Position numbers and translations under genes: made by a program. Of a stretch of 64,000 nucleotides of DNA, positions 54,245-64,000 are shown piece by piece. The stretch covers positions 310,001 through 374,000 of the forward strand of contig NZ_BMHM01000002.1 of assembly GCF_014640815.1 (NCBI RefSeq), written 5' to 3'. The notes under the pieces were generated by a model that was not told the origin of the DNA, did no database searches, and saw only the letters and a list, made by a program, of their open reading frames with translations. The stretch comes from Vreelandella lutescens. GTDB taxonomy: Bacteria > Pseudomonadota > Gammaproteobacteria > Pseudomonadales > Halomonadaceae. Position 1 is the first letter of the stretch; each line of letters opens with the position of its first letter.

Positions 54245-55639
54245 TTAGAAGCTTCCAAACAGCGTGCCGAGTGTAATCACGCTAATCAATGCGGCGATCG
54301 GCAGCACGATAGTGACCATCGCCACGTTGCCATAGGACTGACGGTGGGTAAGACCACAAATGGCTAGCAGAGTAATCACCGCGCCTGAGTGGGGCAGCGT
54401 GTCCATACCCCCGGCAGCCAGCGTTGCTACACGGTGCATGAGTTCCGGGCTAATACCCGCCTGCTGTGCCATCACAAGGTACTCACTGCCCAGGGTCTGG
54501 AGTGCAATCGAAAGACCGCCAGAAGAGGAGCCGGTGATGCCTGCTAATACACTCATTGCCAACGCTTCTGAGATCAGTGGGTTGCTCGGCGACACGTTGA
54601 GTACCGCATCGCGAATGATGGCAAACCCCGCAAGGCTTGCAATCACCGCGCCGTACCCGACCTCAGAGGCGGTATTGAAAATCGGCAATAGCGAGCCAAA
54701 GCACCCTTGGTTGATAGTGGCTTTTAAATCTTGCCAATGACGCCAGCGAGTAATAATTAACCATGCAGAGGCGCTGAGCAGTGAAATAAGAATCGCCCAA
54801 AGCCCTGTTTGACGGCTAGGCGTGACGTTTTCAAAAGCCTCGCTGATAAAACTCAGGTCCATTGCTGGAAAAACACCATAGGTAAACAGGGCGTTTAAGC
54901 CAATCACCATCACCAGCGGAATAAGCGCAATCGCAAGCGGCATGCTGGGTGCTGTAGCGGTATCACTGTTGGCGTCAGCTTCGCGTTCAGTATGGGCACC
55001 ATAACCTTCCCCGTTAGCGGCCGCTTTTTTGACCCGTGACTGAAGATAGAAGGTGCCTAAACCCAACATAATCAAGCCAGCAATAATACCCAGACCCGGT
55101 GCAGCAAAGCTGTTGGTGCCAAAGTAAGGGATTGGAATTGCATTCTGAATAGCGGGGGTGCCGGGCAGCGCCGTCATGGTGAAAGTAAACGAGCCCAGCG
55201 CAATGGAGGCGGGGATTAAGCGCTTAGGAACGTTTGCCTGGCGAAACAGCTCGCGGCTAATAGGGTAGATCGCAAAGGCCACCACAAACAGTGAGACTCC
55301 TCCGTAAGTGAGGACTGCACACGCCATCACCACCGTGAGGACAACGTGATGAGTCCCCAGGCGTTTTACAATACCGTTTGAAATAGATTGAGCCGCGCCA
55401 GAGTCTGCCATTAGTTGCCCAAACAGAGCGCCCAGCAAAAAAAGCGGGAAGAACTGAATGACGTAATTCCCCAATGCACGCATGAAGGTGTCGGTATATA
55501 TCGGTAGTAAGAAAGCGCCGTCTCCCGATAGTAATACTGCCAAAGCCGCCATCAAGGGAGCGAGTAGCAGTACCGAAATGCCCCGATAGGCAAGAAACAT
55601 CAGCAGTAATAGAGATATAAGAATGGCGAGCATGCCCAT
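54245..55639 (-). CDS. GntP-family permease (gluconate/carboxylate:H+ symporter)
   Basis: 464 residues, about 12 segments. Family motifs Q-F-F-P-L-F-L-L-G-A-L-F-G and A-L-P-G-T-P-A-I-Q-N-A-I-P. Imports a hydroxy or dicarboxylic acid with protons. No sugar-acid enzymes are nearby, so the substrate is open. Confidence 0.9.
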   Translation of the reverse strand: MGMLAILISLLLLMFLAYRGISVLLLAPLMAALAVLLSGDGAFLLPIYTDTFMRALGNYVIQFFPLFLLGALFGQLMADSGAAQSISNGIVKRLGTHHVVLTVVMACAVLTYGGVSLFVVAFAIYPISRELFRQANVPKRLIPASIALGSFTFTMTALPGTPAIQNAIPIPYFGTNSFAAPGLGIIAGLIMLGLGTFYLQSRVKKAAANGEGYGAHTEREADANSDTATAPSMPLAIALIPLVMVIGLNALFTYGVFPAMDLSFISEAFENVTPSRQTGLWAILISLLSASAWLIITRWRHWQDLKATINQGCFGSLLPIFNTASEVGYGAVIASLAGFAIIRDAVLNVSPSNPLISEALAMSVLAGITGSSSGGLSIALQTLGSEYLVMAQQAGISPELMHRVATLAAGGMDTLPHSGAVITLLAICGLTHRQSYGNVAMVTIVLPIAALISVITLGTLFGSF

Positions 55640-55846
55640 ACAGGCTCCTAAGCGTTTGTTAATTTAGCAAGCGGTAAGCTTAAGCAAAGGCCGGGATACT
55701 AGGCAGTATGTTGCAAAGCAGCAAGGGCATTGGGACTAAAGTCGTAACAGGGTCGCCACCCCACTTTAGCCTGATTAAGTGCGTTCTATCTGTTAGAATC
55801 CGCCACCTTCGGCGTTAATGACCTTCCAATAGCTCTGGGTATTTCC

Positions 55847-57193
55847 ATGAATGCAGTAATTCTTGCAGTGCTCGTCATGGTGGCACTGTCGCTTCTTCGC
55901 GTGTCTGTTGTTTTCGCTCTGGTGGTTGGGGCGTTAGTTGGGGGGCTGGTTGGTGGCCTCTCTTTAGACGATACGCTCAGTGCGTTTAACGACGGTGTCG
56001 GTGGCGGTGCGCAGGTGGCGCTGGCGTATGCAACGTTAGGGGCATTTGCCGTTGCTATTTCCCGTTCTGGTTTGCCCGACATGCTGGCGAACCGATTGAT
56101 CACCTTGCTGGGTAAAGAGGCAACCGCTGCCCACCAAGCCCGCGTGAAAATGTTGCTACTGGTGGCTGTATTGCTGGTGGCTATTTCCTCGCAGAACGCG
56201 ATTCCAGTACATATCGCCTTTATTCCGGTTCTTATTCCGCCACTGTTAGCAGTGATGAATCGTTTACAGCTAGATCGCCGTGCGGTCGCCTGTGCACTGA
56301 CGTTTGGGTTAACCGCTCCCTATATGCTGCTACCGGTAGGGTTTGGGGCTATCTTTTTGAACGATATTTTATTGGCAAACTTGAATAGCGCTGGGGCGTC
56401 ACTAGGGCTAGAAATTACCCGTGGCATGGTGCCGATGGCCATGGCTATTCCAGTGGCGGGTATGGCTATTGGGCTTCTGGTGGCACTGCTGTTTAGCTAT
56501 CGTGGCCAACGGACGTATGCCAGTAAAGCGGTCGCCGCACCGAACGGGCAGCCTGCGCATACGCCCGCGCAGCCGCATATGTTGGGGCTGATTATGTCAG
56601 GCGTTGCCATTGTCGCCGCGCTGGGCTTGCAGCTGTATACGGGCTCTATGATCGTGGGTGGCTTAGTCGGTATTGGTTTGCTTTCGCTAGGTGGGATTTT
56701 TAAGTGGCGCGAGGCGGATGATCTGTTCACTAGCGGCATGCGCATGATGGCGTTGATTGGTTTTATCATGATCTCTGCAGCAGGGTTTGCGGAGGTCATG
56801 AAAGCCACGGGTGATATTGAATCGTTGGTGGAGGGTGCCTTTGACCTGTTTGGCGATAACCGTGGCTTGGCCGCTCTGGTTATGCTGTTAGTGGGCCTGT
56901 TTATTACGTTAGGTATTGGCTCCTCGTTCTCCACCATTCCCATTATCGCCGCTATTTTTGTACCGTTGGCGGTGCAGTTTGGTTTCTCGCCCATGGCCAC
57001 CGTCGTGCTGGTGGGTACCGCTGCGGCGTTAGGTGATGCGGGGTCTCCTGCCTCGGACTCCACTTTAGGGCCAACCTCAGGTTTGAACGTGGATGGTCAG
57101 CATGATCACATGTGGGACAGCGTGGTACCGACCTTCCTGCACTACAACATTCCGCTGATTGCGTTTGGCTGGCTGGCAGCCATGTCGCTTTAA
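55847..57193 (+). CDS. Na+/H+ antiporter family protein (NhaC-like, YuiF-type)
   Basis: 448 residues, about 12 membrane segments. Conserved points: [25 protein letters not shown] and [14 protein letters not shown]. Matches the PF03553-type family; some members move amino acids instead of sodium, so the substrate is not certain. Monocistronic, closed by a strong terminator at 57234. Confidence 0.85.
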   Translation: MNAVILAVLVMVALSLLRVSVVFALVVGALVGGLVGGLSLDDTLSAFNDGVGGGAQVALAYATLGAFAVAISRSGLPDMLANRLITLLGKEATAAHQARVKMLLLVAVLLVAISSQNAIPVHIAFIPVLIPPLLAVMNRLQLDRRAVACALTFGLTAPYMLLPVGFGAIFLNDILLANLNSAGASLGLEITRGMVPMAMAIPVAGMAIGLLVALLFSYRGQRTYASKAVAAPNGQPAHTPAQPHMLGLIMSGVAIVAALGLQLYTGSMIVGGLVGIGLLSLGGIFKWREADDLFTSGMRMMALIGFIMISAAGFAEVMKATGDIESLVEGAFDLFGDNRGLAALVMLLVGLFITLGIGSSFSTIPIIAAIFVPLAVQFGFSPMATVVLVGTAAALGDAGSPASDSTLGPTSGLNVDGQHDHMWDSVVPTFLHYNIPLIAFGWLAAMSL

Positions 57194-57233
57194 GCGTCAG
57201 CGATATCCGCCGTGTTAGTAGCGGTGAGTAATG

Positions 57234-57262
57234 AAAAGGGCAGCGATGAGCTGCCCTTTTTT
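57234..57262. terminator. Bidirectional terminator between the antiporter gene and trmJ
   Basis: Arms AAAAGGGCAGC (57234-57244) and GCTGCCCTTTT (57250-57260) with a five-base loop, T run on both strands. Serves both convergent genes. Confidence 0.93.
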
Positions 57263-57286
57263 AATGCAATTTAGAGGGTAATATTA

Positions 57287-58021
57287 CTACTGCTTAGGCA
57301 AGTGAGTTTCAAACGCACTTAGCAGGCCGCGTAACAGCGACAGTTCTTTTCGGCTGGGCTGTGCTCGGGCGAACAGCGCTTGCAGCTGCTCTTCTGTGCG
57401 CGCATGCGGCTGGGTCAGAAAGCCGCTTTGCTGCATGAGCCTTCCCAGATGCTCTTGGAAATGGCCGAACTGTTCCCGGCTGGGTGGCGTTGCTTCCAGC
57501 GGACGCTGATACTCGAAATGATTGGCATCGTGTTTACGCCAGGCGCGATGAACTTCATAGGCAAGAATTTGCACCGCTTGTGACAAGTTCAGAATGCCGT
57601 ACTCGGGGTTAGCGGGAATGCTCACCTGATGGCTACAGCAACGAATTTCATCATTCGTAAGCCCAGACCGCTCTCGACCAAATACCATTGCCACTGGAGC
57701 GTGTGTGGCGTTTTCGATGACCTGTTGGGCCATCTCGTCAGGCTCGTCATAATGAGGTAGCGGCATGCTACGTAACCGGGCGCTTGCCCCGACGACTTGA
57801 ACGCAGTCGCTCACCGCTTCTTCCAGCGTGCTTACACAGCGAGCGTTTTCCAGTACATCTGTGGCGCCAGCGGCTAAGCGAGTAGCGTCTTCATCGGGAA
57901 ACGAGCGAGGGTTCACTAGTACAAGATCCGTTAATCCCATGGTCTTCATGGCACGCGCAGCGGCGCCGATATTGCCAGGGTGGAAGGTTTGCACCAGTAC
58001 GATACGAATATTGGAAAGCAC
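57287..58021 (-). CDS. trmJ: tRNA (cytidine/uridine-32 2'-O)-methyltransferase
   Basis: SpoU/TrmH family methyltransferase acting on position 32 of several tRNAs. Motifs: I-R-I-V-L-V-Q-T-F-H-P-G-N-I-G-A-A-A-R-A-M-K-T-M-G-L, M-V-F-G-R-E-R-S-G-L-T and I-L-N-L-S-Q-A-V. The start is GTG 58021 (nine bases after AGGTG, matching M-L-Q-N-I-R homologues); GTG 58033 is the alternative. About 244 residues, follows groEL on the same strand beyond its terminator. Confidence 0.94.
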   Translation of the reverse strand: MLSNIRIVLVQTFHPGNIGAAARAMKTMGLTDLVLVNPRSFPDEDATRLAAGATDVLENARCVSTLEEAVSDCVQVVGASARLRSMPLPHYDEPDEMAQQVIENATHAPVAMVFGRERSGLTNDEIRCCSHQVSIPANPEYGILNLSQAVQILAYEVHRAWRKHDANHFEYQRPLEATPPSREQFGHFQEHLGRLMQQSGFLTQPHARTEEQLQALFARAQPSRKELSLLRGLLSAFETHLPKQ

Positions 58022-58100
58022 GGGAAGTAGCACCTAAAAGCTGCCAAATAAAGGCGGGGATGGTAGCACGCTTTCTACTGTTATAAGGGGCAATAACGCA

Positions 58101-58124
58101 AGAACCCCGCCGAAGCGGGGTTCT
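58101..58124 (-). terminator. Terminator of groESL
   Basis: Arms AGAACCCCGC (58101-58110) and GCGGGGTTCT (58115-58124) with a CGAA tetraloop (TTCG in the minus-strand RNA, a stable tetraloop). Confidence 0.9.
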
Positions 58125-58165
58125 TAATGACGTTACAACGTCAGAGCGATAGGCTCATGGGTGCA

Positions 58166-59821
<1,656 letters not shown>

Positions 59822-59865
59822 CTAACGTTTGAAATAAAAATGTGAAAGTAATTAGCCGAGGCGGT

Positions 59866-60159
59866 TTAGCCTTCAACAACGGCCAGGATATCGGCTTCGC
59901 TCATGATCAGAACTTCTTCGCCGTTGATTTTTTGTTTCTCAACGCCGTAGCCGTCTTTGAAAATCACCGTATCGCCAACTTTAACGTCTAGCGGGCGTAC
60001 GTCGCCGTTCTCGAGAATGCGGCCGTTACCAACCGCCAGGATTTCACCGCGCGTGGGTTTTTCCTGCGCATTACCCGGTAGCACGATGCCGCCAGCGGTT
60101 TTCTGCTCTTCTTCCACGCGACGGATCACGACGCGATCGTGCAAAGGACGGATATTCAT
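59866..60159 (-). CDS. groS: Co-chaperonin GroES
   Basis: 97 residues from ATG 60159 ([13 protein letters not shown]), matching the family start; 60192 would add a leader of no homology. G-G-I-V-L-P mobile loop is present. Preceded by a sigma-32-type promoter at 60311-60338. Confidence 0.99.
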   Translation of the reverse strand: MNIRPLHDRVVIRRVEEEQKTAGGIVLPGNAQEKPTRGEILAVGNGRILENGDVRPLDVKVGDTVIFKDGYGVEKQKINGEEVLIMSEADILAVVEG

Positions 60160-60310
60160 GCTCACGTTCTCCTGAGTATCGTCAAGGCCCATAAGGGCAG
60201 TTAGCTAAATGTGATTTTCGTGGGCGTCTTGCCCGCGAAAAGTGAAGGTAAGTCACCTTCATGTTAATGGCGAAAGCTAAAGCCATCGCCGAACTTGTTT
60301 GCTGACTCAA

Positions 60311-60338
60311 AAGTGGGGGCTAGCCCCCGCCTTTCAAG
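60311..60338 (-). promoter_or_regulatory. Heat-shock (sigma-32) promoter of groESL
   Basis: On the minus strand CTTGAAA (60332-60338) and CCCCACTT (60311-60318) are separated by a 13-base spacer, matching the sigma-32 consensus. A GGGGGCTAGCCCCC palindrome (60315-60328) lies inside the spacer and -10. Confidence 0.75.
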
Positions 60339-60390
60339 GGGTATACATGAAAAAAATTACGCTCAGGTAGTTTTTCAGAGGTATTGGACC

Positions 60391-60879
60391 CTAGCGCCGA
60401 CGAGGGTCATCATCACCACTAATAAACTCACCTTCGATGGGGCCGTCTTGGGATTGGGAGTGATGTTGCTGACTGCTCTGTTCCCAGTTTGAGGAGCCTC
60501 GTTGATAGGTGTTTTGCTTGACTGTTGCGGTCTTTAATCCTACCCAGGTGAGTGCTTTCATCAGCAGCTGGCGCGCATTAGGGATTAGGCACGCAATACC
60601 CAGCGCATCGGATAAAAAGCCTGGGGCGAGTAGCAGGGCACCGCCAAAAATGAGCGCTGCACCGGTAAGCAGTTCTTGAGAGGGAATTTCACCCATTTGC
60701 ATGCGTTGGCGGGCGCGAGCAAACGTAGAAACCCCCTCTTTGCGAATGAGATGGAGTCCAATAAAGCCGGTACCAAGCACTAATATCAGTGTGGTGAGCA
60801 GGCCTATTTGGCTGCCGATTGAAAAAAGCAGCACAAAGTCCAGTAGAGTAAACAGCGATATAAAGAGAAGAATGGGCAT
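60391..60879 (-). CDS. fxsA: FxsA-family membrane protein
   Basis: 162 residues from ATG 60879 behind GGAGTT; longer frames run into an antisense-like leader. Three to four N-terminal membrane segments, G-F-I-G-L-H-L-I-R-K-E-G, then a polar tail with Q-S-S-Q-Q-H-H-S-Q-S. In E. coli FxsA excludes a phage F exclusion function; general role is unclear. Lies upstream of groES in the same direction. Confidence 0.92.
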   Translation of the reverse strand: MPILLFISLFTLLDFVLLFSIGSQIGLLTTLILVLGTGFIGLHLIRKEGVSTFARARQRMQMGEIPSQELLTGAALIFGGALLLAPGFLSDALGIACLIPNARQLLMKALTWVGLKTATVKQNTYQRGSSNWEQSSQQHHSQSQDGPIEGEFISGDDDPRRR

Positions 60880-61075
60880 GGCCAACTCCAAAACAGGCGT
60901 AATCGCTGAATATGGTGACAGAAATATAAAAAACAAGCAGTACGTAGTGGTGAGAGCGGCTTCGAGCGGCTCGATATTCTGAGATAGCTCCTCTATGCTG
61001 CAATGCACAACCATGACATAACCTGCAGACATCCGCCAAGTGTAATAGGCGACAGGTCTGCGTAAGGAGAGAGAG

Positions 61076-61837
61076 ATGCAGGTAGATAAAAAAGTGGTGG
61101 CAATAACTGGCGGCGCACGAGGTCTTGGCTTTGCTATTGCTCAACGTTTAGGTAAGCAGGGCGCCCAGGTCGCTCTTCTGGATATGAGTGCGGAAGCGCT
61201 GGATAGCGCGGTATCGTCGCTGAGCGCAGAGGGTATTGCTGCCCAGGCATTTGTGGTGAACGTGGCTGATGAGCAGTCCGTTCAGCGTGCCTTTGCTGAT
61301 ATTGCTGAGCGTATGGGGCCTGTGAGTGGCTGTGTGAATAATGCAGGCATCACTGATGATGGGCTGCTGATTAAAGCCAAAGAGGGGGTTGTTGAAAAAC
61401 GTATGACGCTTTCGTCTTGGCAGCGGGTGCTGGACGTAAATTTAACCGGCGTTTTTCTATGTGGTCGTGAGGCGGCAACGCAGATGGTGGAGGCTGGGCA
61501 CGAGGGAGTCATCGTCAATATTTCCAGTATCTCTCGTGCGGGCAATATGGGGCAGAGTAACTACGCGGCTGCCAAGGCAGGTGTGCATGCGTTAACCGTG
61601 ACCTGGGGGAAAGAGCTTGCGCGCTATGGCGTGCGTACCGGCACTGTGGCACCAGGGTTTATCGAGACGGAAATGACCGCGTCTATGCGCCCGGATATGT
61701 TAGAAAAAATTGCCGCAAGCGTGCCATTGAAGCAGTTGGGTGAGCCTGATCATATCGCCCAGAGCGTGGCCTTTATTTTTGAGAATGACTACTTCACCGC
61801 GCGGATTATCGAATGTGATGGTGGGCTGCGGCTTTAA
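61076..61837 (+). CDS. FabG-like short-chain dehydrogenase (3-oxoacyl-ACP reductase family)
   Basis: 253 residues. Classical SDR with [14 protein letters not shown], Ser in V-N-I-S-S-I-S and Y-A-A-A-K. NADPH or NADH dependent. Substrate could be a 3-oxoacyl-ACP or another carbonyl; no fab genes are nearby. AAGGAG precedes ATG 61076. Divergent from fxsA. Confidence 0.9.
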   Translation: MQVDKKVVAITGGARGLGFAIAQRLGKQGAQVALLDMSAEALDSAVSSLSAEGIAAQAFVVNVADEQSVQRAFADIAERMGPVSGCVNNAGITDDGLLIKAKEGVVEKRMTLSSWQRVLDVNLTGVFLCGREAATQMVEAGHEGVIVNISSISRAGNMGQSNYAAAKAGVHALTVTWGKELARYGVRTGTVAPGFIETEMTASMRPDMLEKIAASVPLKQLGEPDHIAQSVAFIFENDYFTARIIECDGGLRL

Positions 61838-61843
61838 AAAACG

Positions 61844-61882
61844 GCCGATGAGCATGAGCTATACTAGTGAATGCTCATCGGC
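61844..61882 (-). terminator. Terminator between the SDR gene and the outer-membrane protein gene
   Basis: Perfect 12-bp arms GCCGATGAGCAT (61844-61855) and ATGCTCATCGGC (61871-61882), 15-base loop. A T run follows on the minus strand (CGTTTTTT). Confidence 0.85.
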
Positions 61883-61901
61883 GAGCAGCAGCGCAAACGC
61901 G

Positions 61902-62894
61902 TCAAAAATGGAAGTAGTCCCGCTGAATTTCCCGCTGGAAGTACATCTCCAAACGCAACGTCATTGCCCAGCGTGGGTCGTAGCTATCTTCACGTTGGAA
62001 ATGCAGCTCAGGGATAACATCACCAAACAGAATGCCTTTATGAATATCTCGGCGGTAACGTGTCTGCAGGTAGTAATTGGTCATACGAGGGTTAGAAGCG
62101 CTTTCCCCAATGGCAATGGCCGAGTAGCGCAGGGCGCTGCGGTTATTCAAGCGCTGATTGAGCTGAGCGACTTCACTGTACTCAAGCGTATCTTCTTCTT
62201 CACGCCACTGCACGTTGGTTATAAAGCGTAGATGACGGTTGGCGGACAGTGGGCGACCCACGTCCCAGGTGGTGCGGGCTGAGTAACCTTCATTGTTGAA
62301 CCAGGAGACTCGGTTGAAGGACTCAAGCTGCCAGGGCCCATCGCCTAAATCCCATAGCCGCTCACTGGTAAATCGGACATAGGGGTCGAGCGGCATACGT
62401 AGGCGAATACCAGCCCCGATTCGATTGCTCCAGTTTTCGCGTTTATCACGGCTTTCAAGCCAATCTAGGCCAAACGTGGAAGTGCTGCGGTCGCGCTGGT
62501 CGTTATAGAGACGGCCAGAGCCTTGATCGGCCAGCGTCCCTTGAGACTCTTCGGGATCGCTTTCGATGACGAGGCGCAGGCGCTCTTCTGTGGTGGGCAA
62601 GTCGATGCGGTAACGTAGGCTGATATCGCCGCTGGTGCCGTCGCCTTCCATCCAGTCAATTTCCTGGCCCAAGCGCAGGTAAGACTCGTTATTAACGGTA
62701 GCAGATTGGTCACCACCAAAAAAAGAATCGATATTGCGCGATGTATTGTCGACCCAGTTGCCGATGCGTGCGCGAAACGGCTCAACTCGCTCCTCGGCCC
62801 AGTCGGGCAAGTCGCTATCTTCCTCGGCAGCGTGGCTGTAGCACGAGAGTGTGGTAAGCGCGCCAAGGCAAATAAACGCAATGACTGGTTTCAT
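61902..62894 (-). CDS. Outer-membrane-type beta-barrel protein, function unknown
   Basis: 330 residues from ATG 62894. Signal ends near C-Y-S-H-A/A-E-E-D. Rich in alternating strands, with many Arg/Asp/Trp pairs (L-R-L-G-Q-E-I-D-W, L-R-Y-R-I-D-L), and ends in D-Y-F-H-F with the C-terminal Phe typical of Bam substrates. A stretch near 50-60 carries D-N-T-S-R-N-I-D-S-F-F. No family recognised. It ends at 61902, above a terminator; the next gene upstream lies within 36 bases. Confidence 0.7.
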   Translation of the reverse strand: MKPVIAFICLGALTTLSCYSHAAEEDSDLPDWAEERVEPFRARIGNWVDNTSRNIDSFFGGDQSATVNNESYLRLGQEIDWMEGDGTSGDISLRYRIDLPTTEERLRLVIESDPEESQGTLADQGSGRLYNDQRDRSTSTFGLDWLESRDKRENWSNRIGAGIRLRMPLDPYVRFTSERLWDLGDGPWQLESFNRVSWFNNEGYSARTTWDVGRPLSANRHLRFITNVQWREEEDTLEYSEVAQLNQRLNNRSALRYSAIAIGESASNPRMTNYYLQTRYRRDIHKGILFGDVIPELHFQREDSYDPRWAMTLRLEMYFQREIQRDYFHF

Positions 62895-62929
62895 AGGTCC
62901 GTCCCCAAATTTTAATGATGCACGCGTCA

Positions 62930-63559
62930 TTATTGTGCTTTATGCATTTCGATATTTTTCGCCCACTGCAGAACCCGTTTGCGATCTTGGCGACTGTTCA
63001 TGCGCTCAGTGTCAACTTTTAGCGGCATGAGCTGATGAAGTGGTTCAGCCTTTAGGTCAAGCGAGAAACAGCGTGATGCTCCCACGGGCATATCTTCTGA
63101 GCCATAAATAGCGATCACGCGTATTTCTAGCTTAAGCGTTTGCTGGCTTAATAATTGATTATCGAGTTGCCAGTGGCGCGTAAGCTGCTTGACGATGGAG
63201 CCAAAAGACTGGATGTGGAGATAATCACCGGACGCTAAGGGCCCTTGATGAGTGCGATAGCAGGCTTCATCGTCGTCACCGCTCTGCTGCTGGTACTCCA
63301 CGACATCCAGTTCATAAATACCATCACCCGTATGCAGTACGGCTACCAAGTGCTGGATATAGATCGCTTCACTGCTCATATTGCTGATTAAGCACAGTGC
63401 GTCCGTACCAATGCCTTTGCCGCGATTCACAATGATGCGAGGGCGGCGTTGACGAACATAGCCGTTATAGAGCAGTTGCGCATAAAAGACCCACACAAAC
63501 AGCGTAAAAACGCTGGTGACTGCTGAAATTGCCTGAGCATTGTCGTTGAGCCATTGCAT
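62930..63559 (-). CDS. Membrane-anchored protein of unknown function
   Basis: 209 residues, one N-terminal membrane segment (about 10-32, A-V-T-S-V-F-T-L-F-V-W-V-F-Y-A-Q-L-L-Y), then R-Q-R-R-P-R and a soluble domain with E-Y-Q-Q-Q-S-G-D-D-D-E-A. The C-terminus is Lys/Arg rich (R-Q-D-R-K-R-V-L-Q-W-A-K). Cytoplasmic domain by the positive-inside rule. Upstream of the outer-membrane-type gene by 35 bases, probably one unit. Family not recognised. Confidence 0.65.
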   Translation of the reverse strand: MQWLNDNAQAISAVTSVFTLFVWVFYAQLLYNGYVRQRRPRIIVNRGKGIGTDALCLISNMSSEAIYIQHLVAVLHTGDGIYELDVVEYQQQSGDDDEACYRTHQGPLASGDYLHIQSFGSIVKQLTRHWQLDNQLLSQQTLKLEIRVIAIYGSEDMPVGASRCFSLDLKAEPLHQLMPLKVDTERMNSRQDRKRVLQWAKNIEMHKAQ

Positions 63560-63719
63560 AAGTTGAGATCCTTCTCAAATTAAACGGCGTGGGTAGGCCG
63601 CTAACGTAGCGTAAAAAATGGCGCTCGTCAGCCAGTTAGGGTGATTTGAAGGAATTCAAAAACAAAAAAATTCGGTTAGCTAAAAGCTACCGAATTATTT
63701 GAAGTGATACACTTTAAAT

Positions 63720-63804
63720 TGGTGCGGATGGGGAGACTCGAACTCCCACACCTTACGGCACTAGAACCTAAATCTAGCGTGTCTACCAATTCCACCACAT
63801 CCGC
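63720..63804 (-). tRNA. tRNA-Leu (TAG anticodon)
   Basis: 85 bases with encoded CCA, class II with a long variable arm (GTGCCGTAAGGTGT region). Anticodon TAG in GATTTAGGTTC (plus-strand 63768-63770). Very close to E. coli leuW. Confidence 0.97.
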
Positions 63805-63895
63805 AGAAGACGAGACGTATATTATCAATATCTGCGGTAATGTCAATATGAAAGCAGTATTCTTTTGAAATTCGCAGGGATAGAGAGCGTTAGCT

Positions 63896-64000
63896 ATGCA
63901 CAAATGGACGCAAGCAGTGAGCCAGTGGTTCAAACAGGGATTGCCAGGCTACTGTGCGTTCTGTCTCACTGCACGTGCTTTTCATGCGGGTTGGTGCGAT
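63896..64000 (+). CDS. comF: Probable ComF-family protein, N-terminal fragment (runs off the window)
   Basis: ATG 63896 begins a frame open to the right edge: M-H-K-W-T-Q-A-V, then L-P-G-Y-C-A-F-C and a later W-C-D. The C-x-x-C pair followed by another Cys is the start of the ComF double zinc ribbon. Only 35 codons are visible, so the call is tentative. Confidence 0.55.
   Translation, partial: MHKWTQAVSQWFKQGLPGYCAFCLTARAFHAGWCD

Overview
The window reads as a chromosomal segment of a moderately halophilic gammaproteobacterium, most likely of the Halomonas/Vreelandella group (Halomonadaceae). Pointers are the choline-to-betaine operon betIBA with a divergent ChoX-type choline-binding protein, a tandem DUF1538 membrane pair, a TRAP transporter, an ABC-type rather than GlpF-type glycerol uptake system, FadE, and typical gammaproteobacterial tRNA-Met, tRNA-Leu and 4.5S RNA genes. 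Gene density is high. I see no insertion sequence, prophage, integrase or CRISPR array. The assignment is inferred from gene content, not from a database search.

Layout. 1-4.9 kb: the tail of a diguanylate cyclase, then a minus-strand operon coding for a type 1 copper protein, a CACHE-HAMP-GGDEF-EAL protein, a DUF3034 protein and an exported truncated haemoglobin. 5.1-6.7 kb: a Tat-exported Ser-Arg-Pro-Tyr repeat protein followed by an HPr-kinase-like/PqqD fusion. This is the best candidate here for an undescribed peptide-modification system. 6.7-14.5 kb: lytic transglycosylase, proS, a lipoprotein, benE with a divergent XRE-cupin regulator, nfo, ugpQ and a quinone reductase. 14.7-21.6 kb: an RpiR regulator divergent from two crotonases and an ADP-forming acyl-CoA synthetase (an unassigned acid catabolic pathway), then an SLC13 permease.

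21.7-33 kb is a glycerol block: glpR and glpK on the plus strand, and on the minus strand an ABC transporter (two ATPases, two permeases, a DUF2160 protein, a binding protein) followed by glpD. Glycerol is imported by the ABC system, phosphorylated by GlpK and oxidised by GlpD, presumably under GlpR control. 33-41 kb: fadE, betA, betB, betI and the divergent choX. 41-47 kb: tRNA-Met, the SRP RNA, a DUF3750 protein, an Asp/Glu-racemase-like protein with a complete TRAP transporter, and an RpiR regulator whose probable operator occurs twice.

47-52.7 kb: mntR divergent from a manganese ABC transporter with a clear MntR box, then a four-gene operon of two DUF1538 membrane proteins, a P-II-like protein and a CBS-domain protein. 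52.8-57.2 kb: an unannotated 42-codon membrane peptide translationally coupled to an MFS carrier, a GntP-family permease and an NhaC-like antiporter. 57.3-64 kb: trmJ, groEL/groES behind a sigma-32-type promoter, fxsA, an SDR oxidoreductase, an outer-membrane-type protein, an unknown membrane-anchored protein, tRNA-Leu(UAG), and the first codons of a probable comF at the right edge.
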